A stretch of 64,000 nucleotides of DNA from an uncultured Alphaproteobacteria bacterium. Lineage in GTDB: Bacteria; Pseudomonadota; Alphaproteobacteria; Rickettsiales; UBA1997. Under the pieces are notes generated by a model. It did not search any database and was not told the DNA's origin. It saw nothing but the letters and a program-made list of their open reading frames with translations. This document shows positions 1 through 7,847 of this stretch, in pieces. Each line of letters begins with the position of its first letter. Positions within the stretch are counted from its first letter, which is position 1. Position numbers and translations under genes: made by a program. The stretch spans positions 1 through 64,000 of the forward strand of contig CASELL010000001.1 in NCBI GenBank assembly GCA_949288805.1, written 5' to 3'.

Positions 1-393
1 AAGTGTTTTACCACAACCAGTGCTACCAATCATTAAAATATTAGATTTAGATAATTCTGTATCATCTTTTTCTTTTAATATTTTTTCAGAACTTGTAATC
101 CTTTTGTAATGATTATATACAGCAACCGCTAATGTTTTTTTAGTATCATCTTGATTTATAACATAATCATCTAAAATAGATAAAATATCTTTTGGCTTTA
201 ATTTTAGTTTTTGAAAGTCAAAATCATTACTAATCATCTCGTTTTCAATTACTTCTGCACATAAAGCAACACAAGAATCACAAATATTAACCCCTGGTCC
301 AGTAATTAATTTTCTAACTTCTTTTTGAGTTTTGCCACAAAAAGAGCAACATAATGTTATTTCCTCATCATTAGTAGTATTATTTTTTGTCAT
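1..393 (-). CDS. clpX: ClpX, ATP-dependent Clp protease ATPase subunit (5' part only)
   Basis: Unfoldase that recognises tagged proteins and threads them into ClpP. The first 131 residues are visible; the gene runs off the left edge. The N-terminal zinc-binding domain is clear, with Cys16/Cys19 and Cys38/Cys41 in the CxxC spacing of ClpX. A linker follows, then the Walker A motif at about residues 123-130 (GSTGCGKT, where most ClpX proteins have GPTGSGKT). ATG at 391-393. It lies 47 bases downstream of clpP in the same direction, the usual clpP-clpX order, so the two are probably co-transcribed. Identification is secure; the C-terminal AAA+ sensor regions cannot be checked. Confidence 0.95.
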   Translation of the reverse strand, partial: MTKNNTTNDEEITLCCSFCGKTQKEVRKLITGPGVNICDSCVALCAEVIENEMISNDFDFQKLKLKPKDILSILDDYVINQDDTKKTLAVAVYNHYKRITSSEKILKEKDDTELSKSNILMIGSTGCGKTL

Positions 394-440
394 AACTTTT
401 AGCCATTTTTACAATATTAATATATAGTATTATTTTTAAA

Positions 441-1052
441 TTAATCAAGTTTTATATCTTCTCTTGAAGTAATTATTTTATCTATAAGCCCAAACTTTAA
501 AGCCTCTTCAGCAGACATAAAATTATCTCTTTCCATATTTTTTTCAATAGCAGACAATTTTTGACCTGTATGTTTTACATAAATATTATTTAATTTTTTT
601 TTAATTTTTAATATTTCTTTTGTATGTATTTCTATATCAGTTGCTTGTCCACTATAACCACCAGATGGTTGGTGTATCATAATTCTAGAATTAGGTAAAG
701 AAAATCTCTTACCTTTTGCACCAGCTTGTAATAATAAAGAACCCATAGAACAAGCCTGACCCATACATAATGTAGCAACCTTCGGTTTTATATATTGCAT
801 AGTATCATAAATAGCAAGTCCAGAAGTAACAACACCACCTGGGGAATTAATATAAAACCAAATATCTTTATCTGGATCTTCAGATTCCAAAAATAATAGT
901 TGAGCAACTACCAAAGAAGCAGAAGTATCATTAACTTCACCATTTAAAAAAATAATTCTTTCTTTTAAAAGTCTTGAAAAAATATCAAAAGATCTTTCAC
1001 CTCTTGATGTTTGTTCAATAACCATAGGAACCAAATCGTTAAATATAGTCAT
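441..1052 (-). CDS. clpP: ClpP, Clp protease proteolytic subunit
   Basis: Serine peptidase that forms the double-heptamer chamber of the ClpXP and ClpAP proteases in the cytoplasm. The catalytic triad is visible: Ser102 (in GQACSMGS), His127 (in [10 protein letters not shown]) and Asp176 (in [12 protein letters not shown]). At 203 residues it is of normal length. The start is followed directly by typical mature ClpP sequence with little propeptide. clpX follows in the same direction. A candidate promoter lies at 1080-1107. Nothing unusual. Confidence 0.97.
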   Translation of the reverse strand: MTIFNDLVPMVIEQTSRGERSFDIFSRLLKERIIFLNGEVNDTSASLVVAQLLFLESEDPDKDIWFYINSPGGVVTSGLAIYDTMQYIKPKVATLCMGQACSMGSLLLQAGAKGKRFSLPNSRIMIHQPSGGYSGQATDIEIHTKEILKIKKKLNNIYVKHTGQKLSAIEKNMERDNFMSAEEALKFGLIDKIITSREDIKLD

Positions 1053-1079
1053 TTTTTATGTTTTTTATAATCTATCTTT

Positions 1080-1107
1080 ATAATAAAATAATTTTTTGAT
1101 AAATCAA
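1080..1107 (-). promoter_or_regulatory. Candidate sigma-70 promoter of clpP-clpX
   Basis: On the minus strand, -35 TTGATT (1102-1107) and -10 TATTAT (1080-1085) are separated by 16 bases, with the clpP start about 28 bases beyond. The sequence is AT-rich, so chance matches are possible, but the same spacing recurs at other promoters in this window. Confidence 0.45.
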
Positions 1108-1119
1108 TAAAAATATTAC

Positions 1120-1147
1120 TTGAAAAAATAAAAAATTGTTTTATAAT
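1120..1147 (+). promoter_or_regulatory. Promoter of tRNA-Cys
   Basis: -35 TTGAAA (1120-1125), 16-base spacer, -10 TATAAT (1142-1147). The predicted transcription start (about 1154) is only a few bases before the mature 5' end of tRNA-Cys at 1158, as expected for a stand-alone tRNA gene with a very short leader. Confidence 0.65.
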
Positions 1148-1157
1148 AGTGAAAGAT

Positions 1158-1232
1158 GGCCGGATAGCAAAGTGGTAATGCGAGAGTCTGCAAAACTTTC
1201 ATGCGTCGGTTCGATTCCGTCTCCGGCCTCCA
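1158..1232 (+). tRNA. tRNA-Cys (GCA)
   Basis: A cloverleaf can be drawn by eye. The acceptor stem GGCCGGA (1158-1164) pairs with TCCGGCC (1222-1228), followed by discriminator T and an encoded CCA (1230-1232). The T arm contains GGTTCGATTCC. The anticodon GCA is at 1190-1192, with a five-pair stem of AGAGT/ACTTT including one G-T pair. It lies alone on the plus strand between minus-strand genes. Confidence 0.95.
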
Positions 1233-1314
1233 TCTATTTAAATCTGTATATTTATTGATTTACGTATTATTATTATTTCTTAAAAATAAGCTTTTAATGA
1301 CTTTTTATTATTTA

Positions 1315-2733
1315 TTATTTAAAATATTCATTTATTGATTTTATTATGTTATCGCTTATTTTTTTCTTATAAGAATAAGTCTTCAATAATTTTTCATCAT
1401 ATAAATTAGATATAAAACCAAGTTCTAATAGTATAGATGGATATTCTGGGGCTATTAAAACAGCAAAATTAGCTTGTTTTATAGGTGAGTTACTAAAAGT
1501 TTTAATTCCATTTCTCTTTAAATTTTTTAATAAAACATTAGAAAATCTAACTGAATCGTTTAAAGTTTGATATCTAATTTTATCATATTTATATTTATTT
1601 CGCCAATAATTAAAAGTATTTGCTAAACTTTTTTGCATTAATTTTGTAGTTCTTTCATCAGAAGCGCTTTTTGATAAAGTATAAATAGATAATCCTCTTG
1701 CTCTTCTATTTGTACTGGAATCTGAATGTATTGATATAAATAAATCAGCATGTAGTCTTCTTGATTTGTTAACTCTATCACTTAAAGAAACAAAATTATC
1801 ATTACTTCTAGTTAAAAATACTTTAAACTTTCTATTTTTTTCCAATTCGCTTTTTATAAATAAAGCATAAGAAAGATTTATGTCTTTTTCTTTTGTTTTC
1901 ATTAATCCAATAGCTCCTGGGTCTTTGCCACCATGTCCTGCATCAATAACAATTATGTATTGTTTAATCTTTTCTTGTTTTTTCTCTCTTTTTTCATTGT
2001 TAGCAATTCTTGTTGAAAGACTTTGTAAAAAATCATCTAAATCTACGTTTTCATTGTTCTGTTCCTCAAAACTTTTAACAACTTGTTCTTCATTAATATT
2101 ATTTAAATCCAATAATTCGTCCATAGTATTAGCTTTTACATTTTCTTTTATAAGTTCATCAACAGAACTAATTTGATGTTTTGTAGTATCTACTTTTTTA
2201 TCTATTAATTCATCAACAGACTGTAGATCGGTTAAATTACTAACTGTATTTTCAGTATATAAATTATTTTCCAAAAAATTATTTAAAACATCGTTATTAC
2301 TAATATCTTCAACAATGTTTTCTTCACTATTATTATTCTCTATCTTTTGTTTTATTGGTCTATTTATATCAACTATAACTCTATAATATGGTGTATTACT
2401 AGCTGGAGCAGTATATAAATACCTCATTAAAGTAGCATTTTCAACCAACAAAACAGTAAAAGTTAAAGATTCTTGTTCTTCAAATAAAAATATTTCTTCT
2501 ATAACTTCTAATTTATCTATATTTTTATGTAAATTACTACTTATTGTTGCTTTTGGTAATCTTATATTTATTTTACCATTTTCTTGATTTACAAAATATT
2601 CTGGTTTTTCCTCCATTTCAAACATTATTCTAATATAACTATCTCTATCGTATGTTTTTATATTAACTATTTCATTAGATATAGCATTTTTTGAAAAAAA
2701 TATAGATATTAAAAATAATATTTTTTTTATCAT
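1315..2733 (-). CDS. N-acetylmuramoyl-L-alanine amidase (AmiC type) with AMIN domain
   Basis: Periplasmic zinc amidase that cuts the amide bond between N-acetylmuramic acid and the peptide stem during daughter-cell separation. Residues 1-19 form a signal peptide. An AMIN-like beta-domain (about 22-125) is followed by a long acidic, Asn-rich linker (about 126-255) with several VDELI-like repeats, then the Amidase_3 domain from about 258. Metal and catalytic residues are visible: His267 in VIDAGHGGKDPGA, His336 in SIHSDSS, and a late Glu in LLELGFISN. At 472 residues it is normal for AMIN-bearing family members. Its start overlaps the plsC stop by one base, so it is the last gene of a tsaD-plsC-amiC operon. 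The linker repeats may be a docking region, which is a guess. Confidence 0.92.
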   Translation of the reverse strand: MIKKILFLISIFFSKNAISNEIVNIKTYDRDSYIRIMFEMEEKPEYFVNQENGKINIRLPKATISSNLHKNIDKLEVIEEIFLFEEQESLTFTVLLVENATLMRYLYTAPASNTPYYRVIVDINRPIKQKIENNNSEENIVEDISNNDVLNNFLENNLYTENTVSNLTDLQSVDELIDKKVDTTKHQISSVDELIKENVKANTMDELLDLNNINEEQVVKSFEEQNNENVDLDDFLQSLSTRIANNEKREKKQEKIKQYIIVIDAGHGGKDPGAIGLMKTKEKDINLSYALFIKSELEKNRKFKVFLTRSNDNFVSLSDRVNKSRRLHADLFISIHSDSSTNRRARGLSIYTLSKSASDERTTKLMQKSLANTFNYWRNKYKYDKIRYQTLNDSVRFSNVLLKNLKRNGIKTFSNSPIKQANFAVLIAPEYPSILLELGFISNLYDEKLLKTYSYKKKISDNIIKSINEYFK

Positions 2734-3512
2734 TAATTTAATGTTTTTTGTGCATTTTCAATAGTATCTTCAATTAATTTTAAAATATCAGTTTTTTTCA
2801 TATCTTTATAATCTTCATGTTTTATAACTGGCATAAACTTAACTTCTATTGTCCCAGGTTTTTTCATAAAACTACCCTTAGGCCAACACTTACCAGAATT
2901 AAGGGCAATAGGTAATATATCTAGATTATTAACTTTTGCTATACCCAAAAAACCACCTTTATAAGGATAATCATTAGTATTAGAATCAACAGGTACTCTT
3001 GTTCCTTGTGGAAATATTAGTATATGTCTATCATCATTTTCTAATATTTTTTTACTTTGTTCTTCAACTTTTTTAATAGAGTGTATTCCATCTTTTCTAT
3101 CAATAGCAATACAACCGACATTTTTTAAAGATGTTCCTATACCAGGAATACTTAACAACTCCTTTTTAACAACAAAAATAGGATATTTTTTAAAATATTG
3201 AAATAAAAAATAAGTCTCCCAAGTAGATTGATGTTTAGAAACTATTAAACAATTATAATTTGGAATATTTTCTTCTCCTATAACTTTATATTTTACTCCA
3301 CAAATATATTTTAATAAAAAAATATTAGTTTTAGTCCATATCCTACTAACAAATCTAAATCTATCATACATAAAAATTATTCTTCCAAAAGATATAAACA
3401 AAGCTAATGTTAAAGTATCTAATAAAAATAATATAGTAAACAACAATGATCTAAAAAATATAAAAATATTATTTAAAATATTAAATATGAATAAAAAAAT
3501 CTTTTTAAACAT
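2733..3512 (-). CDS. plsC: 1-acyl-sn-glycerol-3-phosphate acyltransferase (PlsC family)
   Basis: Inner-membrane acyltransferase that converts lysophosphatidate to phosphatidate in phospholipid synthesis. Hydrophobic N-terminal segments (about 1-50) anchor it. The catalytic block is KHQSTWET with His94 and an acidic Glu99, the His-x4-Glu variant of HX4D. The glycerol-phosphate binding motif IFPQGTR is at about 166-172. At 259 residues it has typical family length. The start lies within the last 8 bases of tsaD, and its own end overlaps the amidase start, so translation is probably coupled. An acyltransferase of a related pathway, such as lyso-ornithine lipid O-acylation, cannot be excluded from sequence. 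Confidence 0.88.
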   Translation of the reverse strand: MFKKIFLFIFNILNNIFIFFRSLLFTILFLLDTLTLALFISFGRIIFMYDRFRFVSRIWTKTNIFLLKYICGVKYKVIGEENIPNYNCLIVSKHQSTWETYFLFQYFKKYPIFVVKKELLSIPGIGTSLKNVGCIAIDRKDGIHSIKKVEEQSKKILENDDRHILIFPQGTRVPVDSNTNDYPYKGGFLGIAKVNNLDILPIALNSGKCWPKGSFMKKPGTIEVKFMPVIKHEDYKDMKKTDILKLIEDTIENAQKTLN

Positions 3513-4533
3513 TTTTTAACTCCTCCAATTCCCACCTAGCTCTAGGTGTTATTAATAAATTATCAATTAAACCACAATTAAATCTTTCTAATCCGGCATT
3601 AGCAATCATAATACCATTATCAGTACATAATTTTATAGGTGGTGTAAATAAATTACAACCATATTTTTTACATACATTAGTCAATTCTTCTTTAATTGTT
3701 TGATTAGCACTAACTCCACCAGAAATAACAATATCTTTAATATCTCTATTATTTTTTATAACATTTTTCAATCTGTTTATTAATATTTCTATAACTGTAT
3801 TTTGAAAAGATGAAGCAATATCAGTCTTATCTTTATCTGTTAAAATACCTATTTTTTCAATTTCTCTTCTAACTGCTGTTTTAAGTCCAGAAAATGAAAA
3901 ATTATATAATTCATCACTCTTATGACTATCAATTAATGGTTTTGTAAACTTAAATCTTGTTTTATCTCCAAGTTTTGCTAACTGTTCTATTTTTGGTCCC
4001 CCAGGGTATTCAAGTCCTATCATTTGAGCTACTTTATCAAAAGTTTCACCTAAAGAATCGTCAATAGTTTCTCCAAGTTTATCATAATCCCCTACTCCAT
4101 TTACTTTTAATATTTGACAATGTCCTCCTGAAAGCAAAAACAAAATATATGGAAATTGTAAATTATCGGTAAATCTACAAGTAAGAGCATGACCTTCAAG
4201 ATGATTAACTGCTATAAACGGTTTATTTAAAACAGAAGATAAAGTTTTAGCAAAAACAGTACCAACAATAACTCCACCAATCAACCCAGGGCCTGTTGTT
4301 GCAGAAATTACATCTATATTTTCCACTTTAATATTTGCCTTATCTAATAATAAATTAAAAACATTATCAATAACATCTAAATGATTTCTAGCAGCAACCT
4401 CTGGGACTACTCCACCAAATTCTTTATGTATATCTATTTGAGAAACTACAATATGAGATAATACTTCTTTTTTCTCGTTAATTATTGCCATTGCAGTTTC
4501 ATCGCAACTAGTTTCTATACCTAAAATATTCAT
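3505..4533 (-). CDS. tsaD: TsaD, tRNA N6-threonylcarbamoyladenosine synthase subunit
   Basis: Catalytic subunit that, with TsaB and TsaE, transfers the threonylcarbamoyl group to A37 of ANN-decoding tRNAs. The ASKHA-fold signature GIETSCDET is at residues 5-13. The metal-binding HxEGH motif (His111, His115) and the later SGGVSANQ nucleotide loop are present. At 342 residues it is of normal length. It is the first gene of an operon with plsC and the amidase and diverges from efp, 95 bases away. No TsaB or TsaE gene is in the window. Confidence 0.96.
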   Translation of the reverse strand: MNILGIETSCDETAMAIINEKKEVLSHIVVSQIDIHKEFGGVVPEVAARNHLDVIDNVFNLLLDKANIKVENIDVISATTGPGLIGGVIVGTVFAKTLSSVLNKPFIAVNHLEGHALTCRFTDNLQFPYILFLLSGGHCQILKVNGVGDYDKLGETIDDSLGETFDKVAQMIGLEYPGGPKIEQLAKLGDKTRFKFTKPLIDSHKSDELYNFSFSGLKTAVRREIEKIGILTDKDKTDIASSFQNTVIEILINRLKNVIKNNRDIKDIVISGGVSANQTIKEELTNVCKKYGCNLFTPPIKLCTDNGIMIANAGLERFNCGLIDNLLITPRARWELEELKNV

Positions 4534-4652
4534 TGTAAAAATAAAATTAATTATTATAATAATAAAATCATAATTAAATTAGTCAATAAAATTATTGATT
4601 TTTTATTATTTATATTTATTATTCTCTTGTGTTATTAAACAAAAGGGGTTTT

Positions 4653-5210
4653 ATGAATGTTAATTCTATTGGAATAGGAAATGTAATAAAATATAAAGAT
4701 CAATATTGGATTGTAACAAAAAAAGAACATGTTAAACCAGGAAAGGGTGGCGCTTTTGTCCAATTAGAAATGAAAAATGTTAAAACTGGTAATAAATTAA
4801 ATGAAAGATTTAGAGCTGGAGAAGATGTTGAGAAAATAGCTCTAGAAGAAAAAGAATACCAATACCAATATGATGAAGGAGAAACTATTTCTTTAATGAA
4901 TATGGAAACTTTTGATCAAGAATCTTTTGATAAAAGCTTATTAGGAGAAAGAATTGCTTTTTTAACAGAAGGAATGGAAGTTAAAGTTTGTTATTGTGAA
5001 CATATAATTGTCGATATAAAATTACCTGACACAGTTATTTGTGCTATTAAAGAAACAGAACCTACTGTTAAAGGTCAAACTGCTGCTTCTTCGTTTAAAC
5101 CAGCTATTCTTGAAAATGGATTAAGAATTATGGTTCCACCATTTATTACAAGTGATGATAAACTTGTTGTAAAGACAGAAGATTGTACTTATGTAGAAAG
5201 AGCAAAATAA
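4653..5210 (+). CDS. efp: Elongation factor P
   Basis: tRNA-shaped factor that binds next to the P site and relieves stalling at polyproline stretches. The ATG at 4653 was chosen over an in-frame GTG at 4629 because AAAGGGG lies just upstream of it and family similarity (NVNSIGIGNVIKYKDQYW) begins there, giving 185 residues. The KOW-like domain I carries the tip KPGKGGAF, with Lys31 at the position modified by EpmA in enterobacteria. The OB domains II and III and the normal C-terminus are complete. No epmA or epmB gene is in the window, so the modification state is unknown. Confidence 0.96.
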   Translation: MNVNSIGIGNVIKYKDQYWIVTKKEHVKPGKGGAFVQLEMKNVKTGNKLNERFRAGEDVEKIALEEKEYQYQYDEGETISLMNMETFDQESFDKSLLGERIAFLTEGMEVKVCYCEHIIVDIKLPDTVICAIKETEPTVKGQTAASSFKPAILENGLRIMVPPFITSDDKLVVKTEDCTYVERAK

Positions 5211-5213
5211 TAC

Positions 5214-5242
5214 TTGAATATTAAAAAAAATATTGCTATAAT
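5214..5242 (+). promoter_or_regulatory. Promoter of the 94-residue orphan gene
   Basis: -35 TTGAAT (5214-5219), 17-base spacer, perfect -10 TATAAT (5237-5242). The predicted start near 5249 leaves a leader of about 24 bases before the ATG at 5273. The promoter begins four bases after the efp stop codon, so the orphan gene has its own transcript. Confidence 0.6.
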
Positions 5243-5272
5243 AATACTATAATTTAATAAAAATATTGCGTT

Positions 5273-5557
5273 ATGACAGATTTATTTAATGAAAAAGCTA
5301 ATAATCTAGATATATTTAGTCATGGAACAGCCGATAGTGATATAGGTGGTGGCAATATTTTTAATTCATTAACATTAGGAAAAGGCAACGTTTTAAACTC
5401 AACGGTTACGGAAAGCTTTTTGTTTCCATTTACAAAAATAACTGGACTAACAGATATTGGTGGAAACGAAGCTTTTGATCAAGCTATTGGCGCTCCAATG
5501 ACTTCAGTTGGACAAGGTGCTAATACACACAATGTTGGTAATGCTGTAGCTATGTAA
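5273..5557 (+). CDS. Hypothetical protein, 94 residues, Gly/Asn/Thr-rich
   Basis: I do not recognise this family. The protein is 94 residues, rich in Gly, Asn, Thr and Ser, with no signal peptide, membrane segment or cysteine. It has a repetitive feel (GGGNIFNSLTLGKGN, then GLTDIGGNEAFDQAIGAPM). No strong Shine-Dalgarno sequence is seen before the ATG. Support for a real gene comes from its good promoter (5214-5242), balanced amino-acid composition in an AT-rich genome (a random frame would be rich in Lys, Ile and Asn), and absence of a competing frame. It converges on the HNH gene. Secretion or a structural role cannot be judged. Confidence 0.7.
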   Translation: MTDLFNEKANNLDIFSHGTADSDIGGGNIFNSLTLGKGNVLNSTVTESFLFPFTKITGLTDIGGNEAFDQAIGAPMTSVGQGANTHNVGNAVAM

Positions 5558-5574
5558 TAATAAAAAGATATTTA

Positions 5575-6207
5575 TTAGTCTTTGAAATACGCTCTTAATA
5601 TATAGTCCATGCCAGATTGTCTACTGTTTAGTTTTTCTTTTAAATTATTAAAATACTTAGCAGAATAGATTGGATCAACTGAATCAAAAAGAACAGAGTG
5701 AAGTAGTTTAAAATCTTCAAAATGACATTTTACATGTAAAGGGAGACAATTTTCCTTTCTTGTTTCCCCACCTCTAGCGAATGGTAAAATATGATGACCT
5801 GTTAATGTTGACATATCACTTATATTTAATGGTTTAAAACACATAGGACATATATAATTAAAATCTTCACAAGCTCTAATTATTTGGTTTTTACTAAAAC
5901 ATCTAGCCTTAACATTTTCAGTAAAAGATGATAAAATATACGATTGACATTTATGTTTTTTTGCTATATCAATAATATACTTACTATTATTTAATTTAAA
6001 ATATTTCTTTATAAAACCAATAGAAGTAAAATGTTTAATCATAAATAATATTTCTTTTTCATATAAGTAATTAGATTTTATTATATCGTATTTTTCTAAC
6101 AATATTTTGTTTTTTATAAAATAATCTTTAATTTTACTTTTATTCTTAAAAGATAATATTTTTTGTTCTTTTTCTATTGTTCCTATAATTTTATCAATAT
6201 CAAACAT
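5575..6207 (-). CDS. HNH endonuclease domain protein
   Basis: A 210-residue protein. The C-terminal half holds an HNH-type zinc and nuclease region: a first CxxC in YICPMCFKPL, then TGHHILPFARGGETRKENCLPLHVKCH, giving the HH...N...H pattern and a second Cys pair. The N-terminal 100 residues are Lys/Ile-rich and helical with no family I can name. Stand-alone HNH proteins of this size occur as homing-type or restriction nucleases and as defence genes; which one applies here is unknown. No methylase is adjacent. Its ATG sits in the T-tract of the HU terminator (6208-6238), so expression probably depends on read-through. Confidence 0.75.
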   Translation of the reverse strand: MFDIDKIIGTIEKEQKILSFKNKSKIKDYFIKNKILLEKYDIIKSNYLYEKEILFMIKHFTSIGFIKKYFKLNNSKYIIDIAKKHKCQSYILSSFTENVKARCFSKNQIIRACEDFNYICPMCFKPLNISDMSTLTGHHILPFARGGETRKENCLPLHVKCHFEDFKLLHSVLFDSVDPIYSAKYFNNLKEKLNSRQSGMDYILRAYFKD

Positions 6208-6238
6208 AAAAACCCTGTTATATTTATTAAACAGGGTT
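6208..6238 (-). terminator. Rho-independent terminator of HU
   Basis: A perfect 9-base-pair inverted repeat (AACCCTGTT at 6211-6219 with AACAGGGTT at 6230-6238, 10-base loop). On the minus strand it is followed by a T-run that runs into the ATG of the HNH gene. It lies 38 bases after the HU stop codon. Confidence 0.8.
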
Positions 6239-6276
6239 ACAACAAAATTGTATACAATTATTATCGTATGTAATCA

Positions 6277-6594
6277 CTATCTTTTTTTACAAGATTTTTT
6301 AGCACCACATCCAGATGAAGCTTTTTTAACTTCTTCTTTTAAATCTTTACCAGGTTTGAATTTAACTCTTTTAGAAGCAGCAATTTTGATTTCTTTTCCT
6401 GTTTGTGGATTTCTACCTTTCTTTTCTTTTGTTTCTAAAACACTAAAAGTACCAAAACCTATTAAAGTAACTTTATCGCCACATTTTAATGCTTTTTTAA
6501 CATTATCTATAAAAGCAGATATTAATTGGTCTGCATCCTTTTGGAGACAACCAGTTTGTTCAGCAATAGCTTTAACTAAATCGTTTTTATGCAT
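6277..6594 (-). CDS. HU-family DNA-binding protein with Cys-containing tail
   Basis: Nucleoid protein that bends DNA as a dimer. Residues 1-90 are standard HU/IHF fold: MHKNDLVKAIAEQTG, the dimer core FGTFSVLETKEKKGRNPQTGKEI and the DNA-contacting arm. The ATG at 6592-6594 was chosen because HU similarity begins there; a longer frame using a non-ATG codon at 6627 adds unrelated residues. At 105 residues it is longer than classical HU (about 90). The extension is a basic tail with two cysteines (SSGCGAKKSCKKR). A candidate promoter (TTGATT-16-TATTAT) is at 6640-6667. HU versus IHF subunit cannot be settled, but the PQTG arm favours HU. Confidence 0.93.
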   Translation of the reverse strand: MHKNDLVKAIAEQTGCLQKDADQLISAFIDNVKKALKCGDKVTLIGFGTFSVLETKEKKGRNPQTGKEIKIAASKRVKFKPGKDLKEEVKKASSGCGAKKSCKKR

Positions 6595-6639
6595 ATTATT
6601 TTTTTTATTAATTAATAAATAAGGCAATAGCCTAAAAAT

Positions 6640-6667
6640 ATAATAAATATTATTTTAATAAAATCAA
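6640..6667 (-). promoter_or_regulatory. Candidate promoter of HU
   Basis: On the minus strand, -35 TTGATT (6662-6667), 16-base spacer and -10 TATTAT (6640-6645). The leader to the HU ATG at 6594 contains a small AGGC/GCCT hairpin (6622-6633). In such AT-rich DNA this is a moderate-strength call. Confidence 0.4.
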
Positions 6668-6739
6668 TACTTTTATTTTAGTTTTTAAATATTATATTAA
6701 AATTGTTTCAAAATGATATAATTATTATAATTGTTTATA

Positions 6740-7846
6740 TTAAAGATTAAAAATATCATTAAATAAATCGTATTTCCAACCATACAATATAGATCTTTTA
6801 TTTTCATATTTCATAATTAGAAATATTATATCTGTTTTACTTATTGTTTTTTCTATAAAAATATTATTTGTTTCAGATATATTCTTAATTTTAGTATATA
6901 TATCTAACAATTTATCTTTATAAATAAAACCTTTTTCAATCGTATAGAATAAAAAATTATAATTTTGTTTATAATTAGTGTAAAAATTAAAAATAATATT
7001 AACTATCTCTTTTTTATATTCTTGTTTTAAATTTAATATATCGGTATAAGAATATAAATTTTTTAAATTTTGTTTTGGTTTATTTTTGATTATAATATCA
7101 ATCATATCGTCATTAATTATATTATTTCTAATTTTATTCTCTAATATAGCTTTTTCCTCTCTCCAAGAACTTAATTCTTTAAACAATAAAACATATTCCA
7201 TTGGTTTTTTATGCAATAAAAACTTAGATTTTTTCCAAGCATTATTTATTAAATATTTTTTATTTTTAAATTTAATTATGTATTTAAGTTCATTTTTATA
7301 ACAAGAATAATTTTTTTCTGAAATAATATCTAAAAGTTTATAATATAACTCAAATATATAAAAAACATCCATACCAGCATAATCAAGTTGTTCTTGTGTT
7401 AAAGGCCTTTGTTCCCAGTCGCCAGATTGTATTTTTTTATTTTTTTTAAAATTAATATCTAATATATTTTTTATAGCATTTAAATAACTAAAATCACTTT
7501 TATAACCTGAAAAATTAATCATTAACTGTATATCTTCTATATTGTTTATATGTTTTGTATAGAAATAAAAAGCATCTATATCTTGATTACAAGAAAAAAA
7601 TATTTTTTTAATTTTATTTGATTTTAAAATAGAATTAAACGGAGTAATATCAAATATAAGTTTTACATCTATTATATAAATATATTTAATATTTTTATAG
7701 TTATATACCAACTGTATTAATAATAATTTTGGATAGTATGTATAATGCCTTGAAAACTCAGTATCTAGCCCTATAATATTTATATTTTTTTTTATAAAAA
7801 TACATATTTCCTTAAATCTGTCATAATCTTTAACATATTCTAACAT
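6740..7846 (-). CDS. rnd: Ribonuclease D
   Basis: 3'-5' exoribonuclease that trims tRNA and other RNA 3' ends. The DEDDy exonuclease domain is visible: Exo I GLDTEFSRHYTYYP (Asp28, Glu30) and Exo III YAGMDVFYIFELY. The segment GDWEQRPLTQEQLDYA is typical of RNase D. The second half (about 200-368) fits HRDC-like helical domains but is highly Lys/Ile/Asn-rich and diverged. Length of 368 residues matches full RNase D. The gene starts one base after bamA ends and is probably co-transcribed with rseP-bamA. A second, short RNase D is at 53861-54475. Confidence 0.9.
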   Translation of the reverse strand: MLEYVKDYDRFKEICIFIKKNINIIGLDTEFSRHYTYYPKLLLIQLVYNYKNIKYIYIIDVKLIFDITPFNSILKSNKIKKIFFSCNQDIDAFYFYTKHINNIEDIQLMINFSGYKSDFSYLNAIKNILDINFKKNKKIQSGDWEQRPLTQEQLDYAGMDVFYIFELYYKLLDIISEKNYSCYKNELKYIIKFKNKKYLINNAWKKSKFLLHKKPMEYVLLFKELSSWREEKAILENKIRNNIINDDMIDIIIKNKPKQNLKNLYSYTDILNLKQEYKKEIVNIIFNFYTNYKQNYNFLFYTIEKGFIYKDKLLDIYTKIKNISETNNIFIEKTISKTDIIFLIMKYENKRSILYGWKYDLFNDIFNL

Positions 7847-7847
7847 A

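Noticed and set aside
2733-3512. PlsC as a defective acyltransferase because HX4D is HX4E
   Set aside because: His-x4-Glu is a recognised variant of the motif, and the second motif is intact.
4629-4652. GTG start for elongation factor P
   Set aside because: The extra eight residues have no family match, and the AAAGGGG site is placed correctly for the ATG at 4653.
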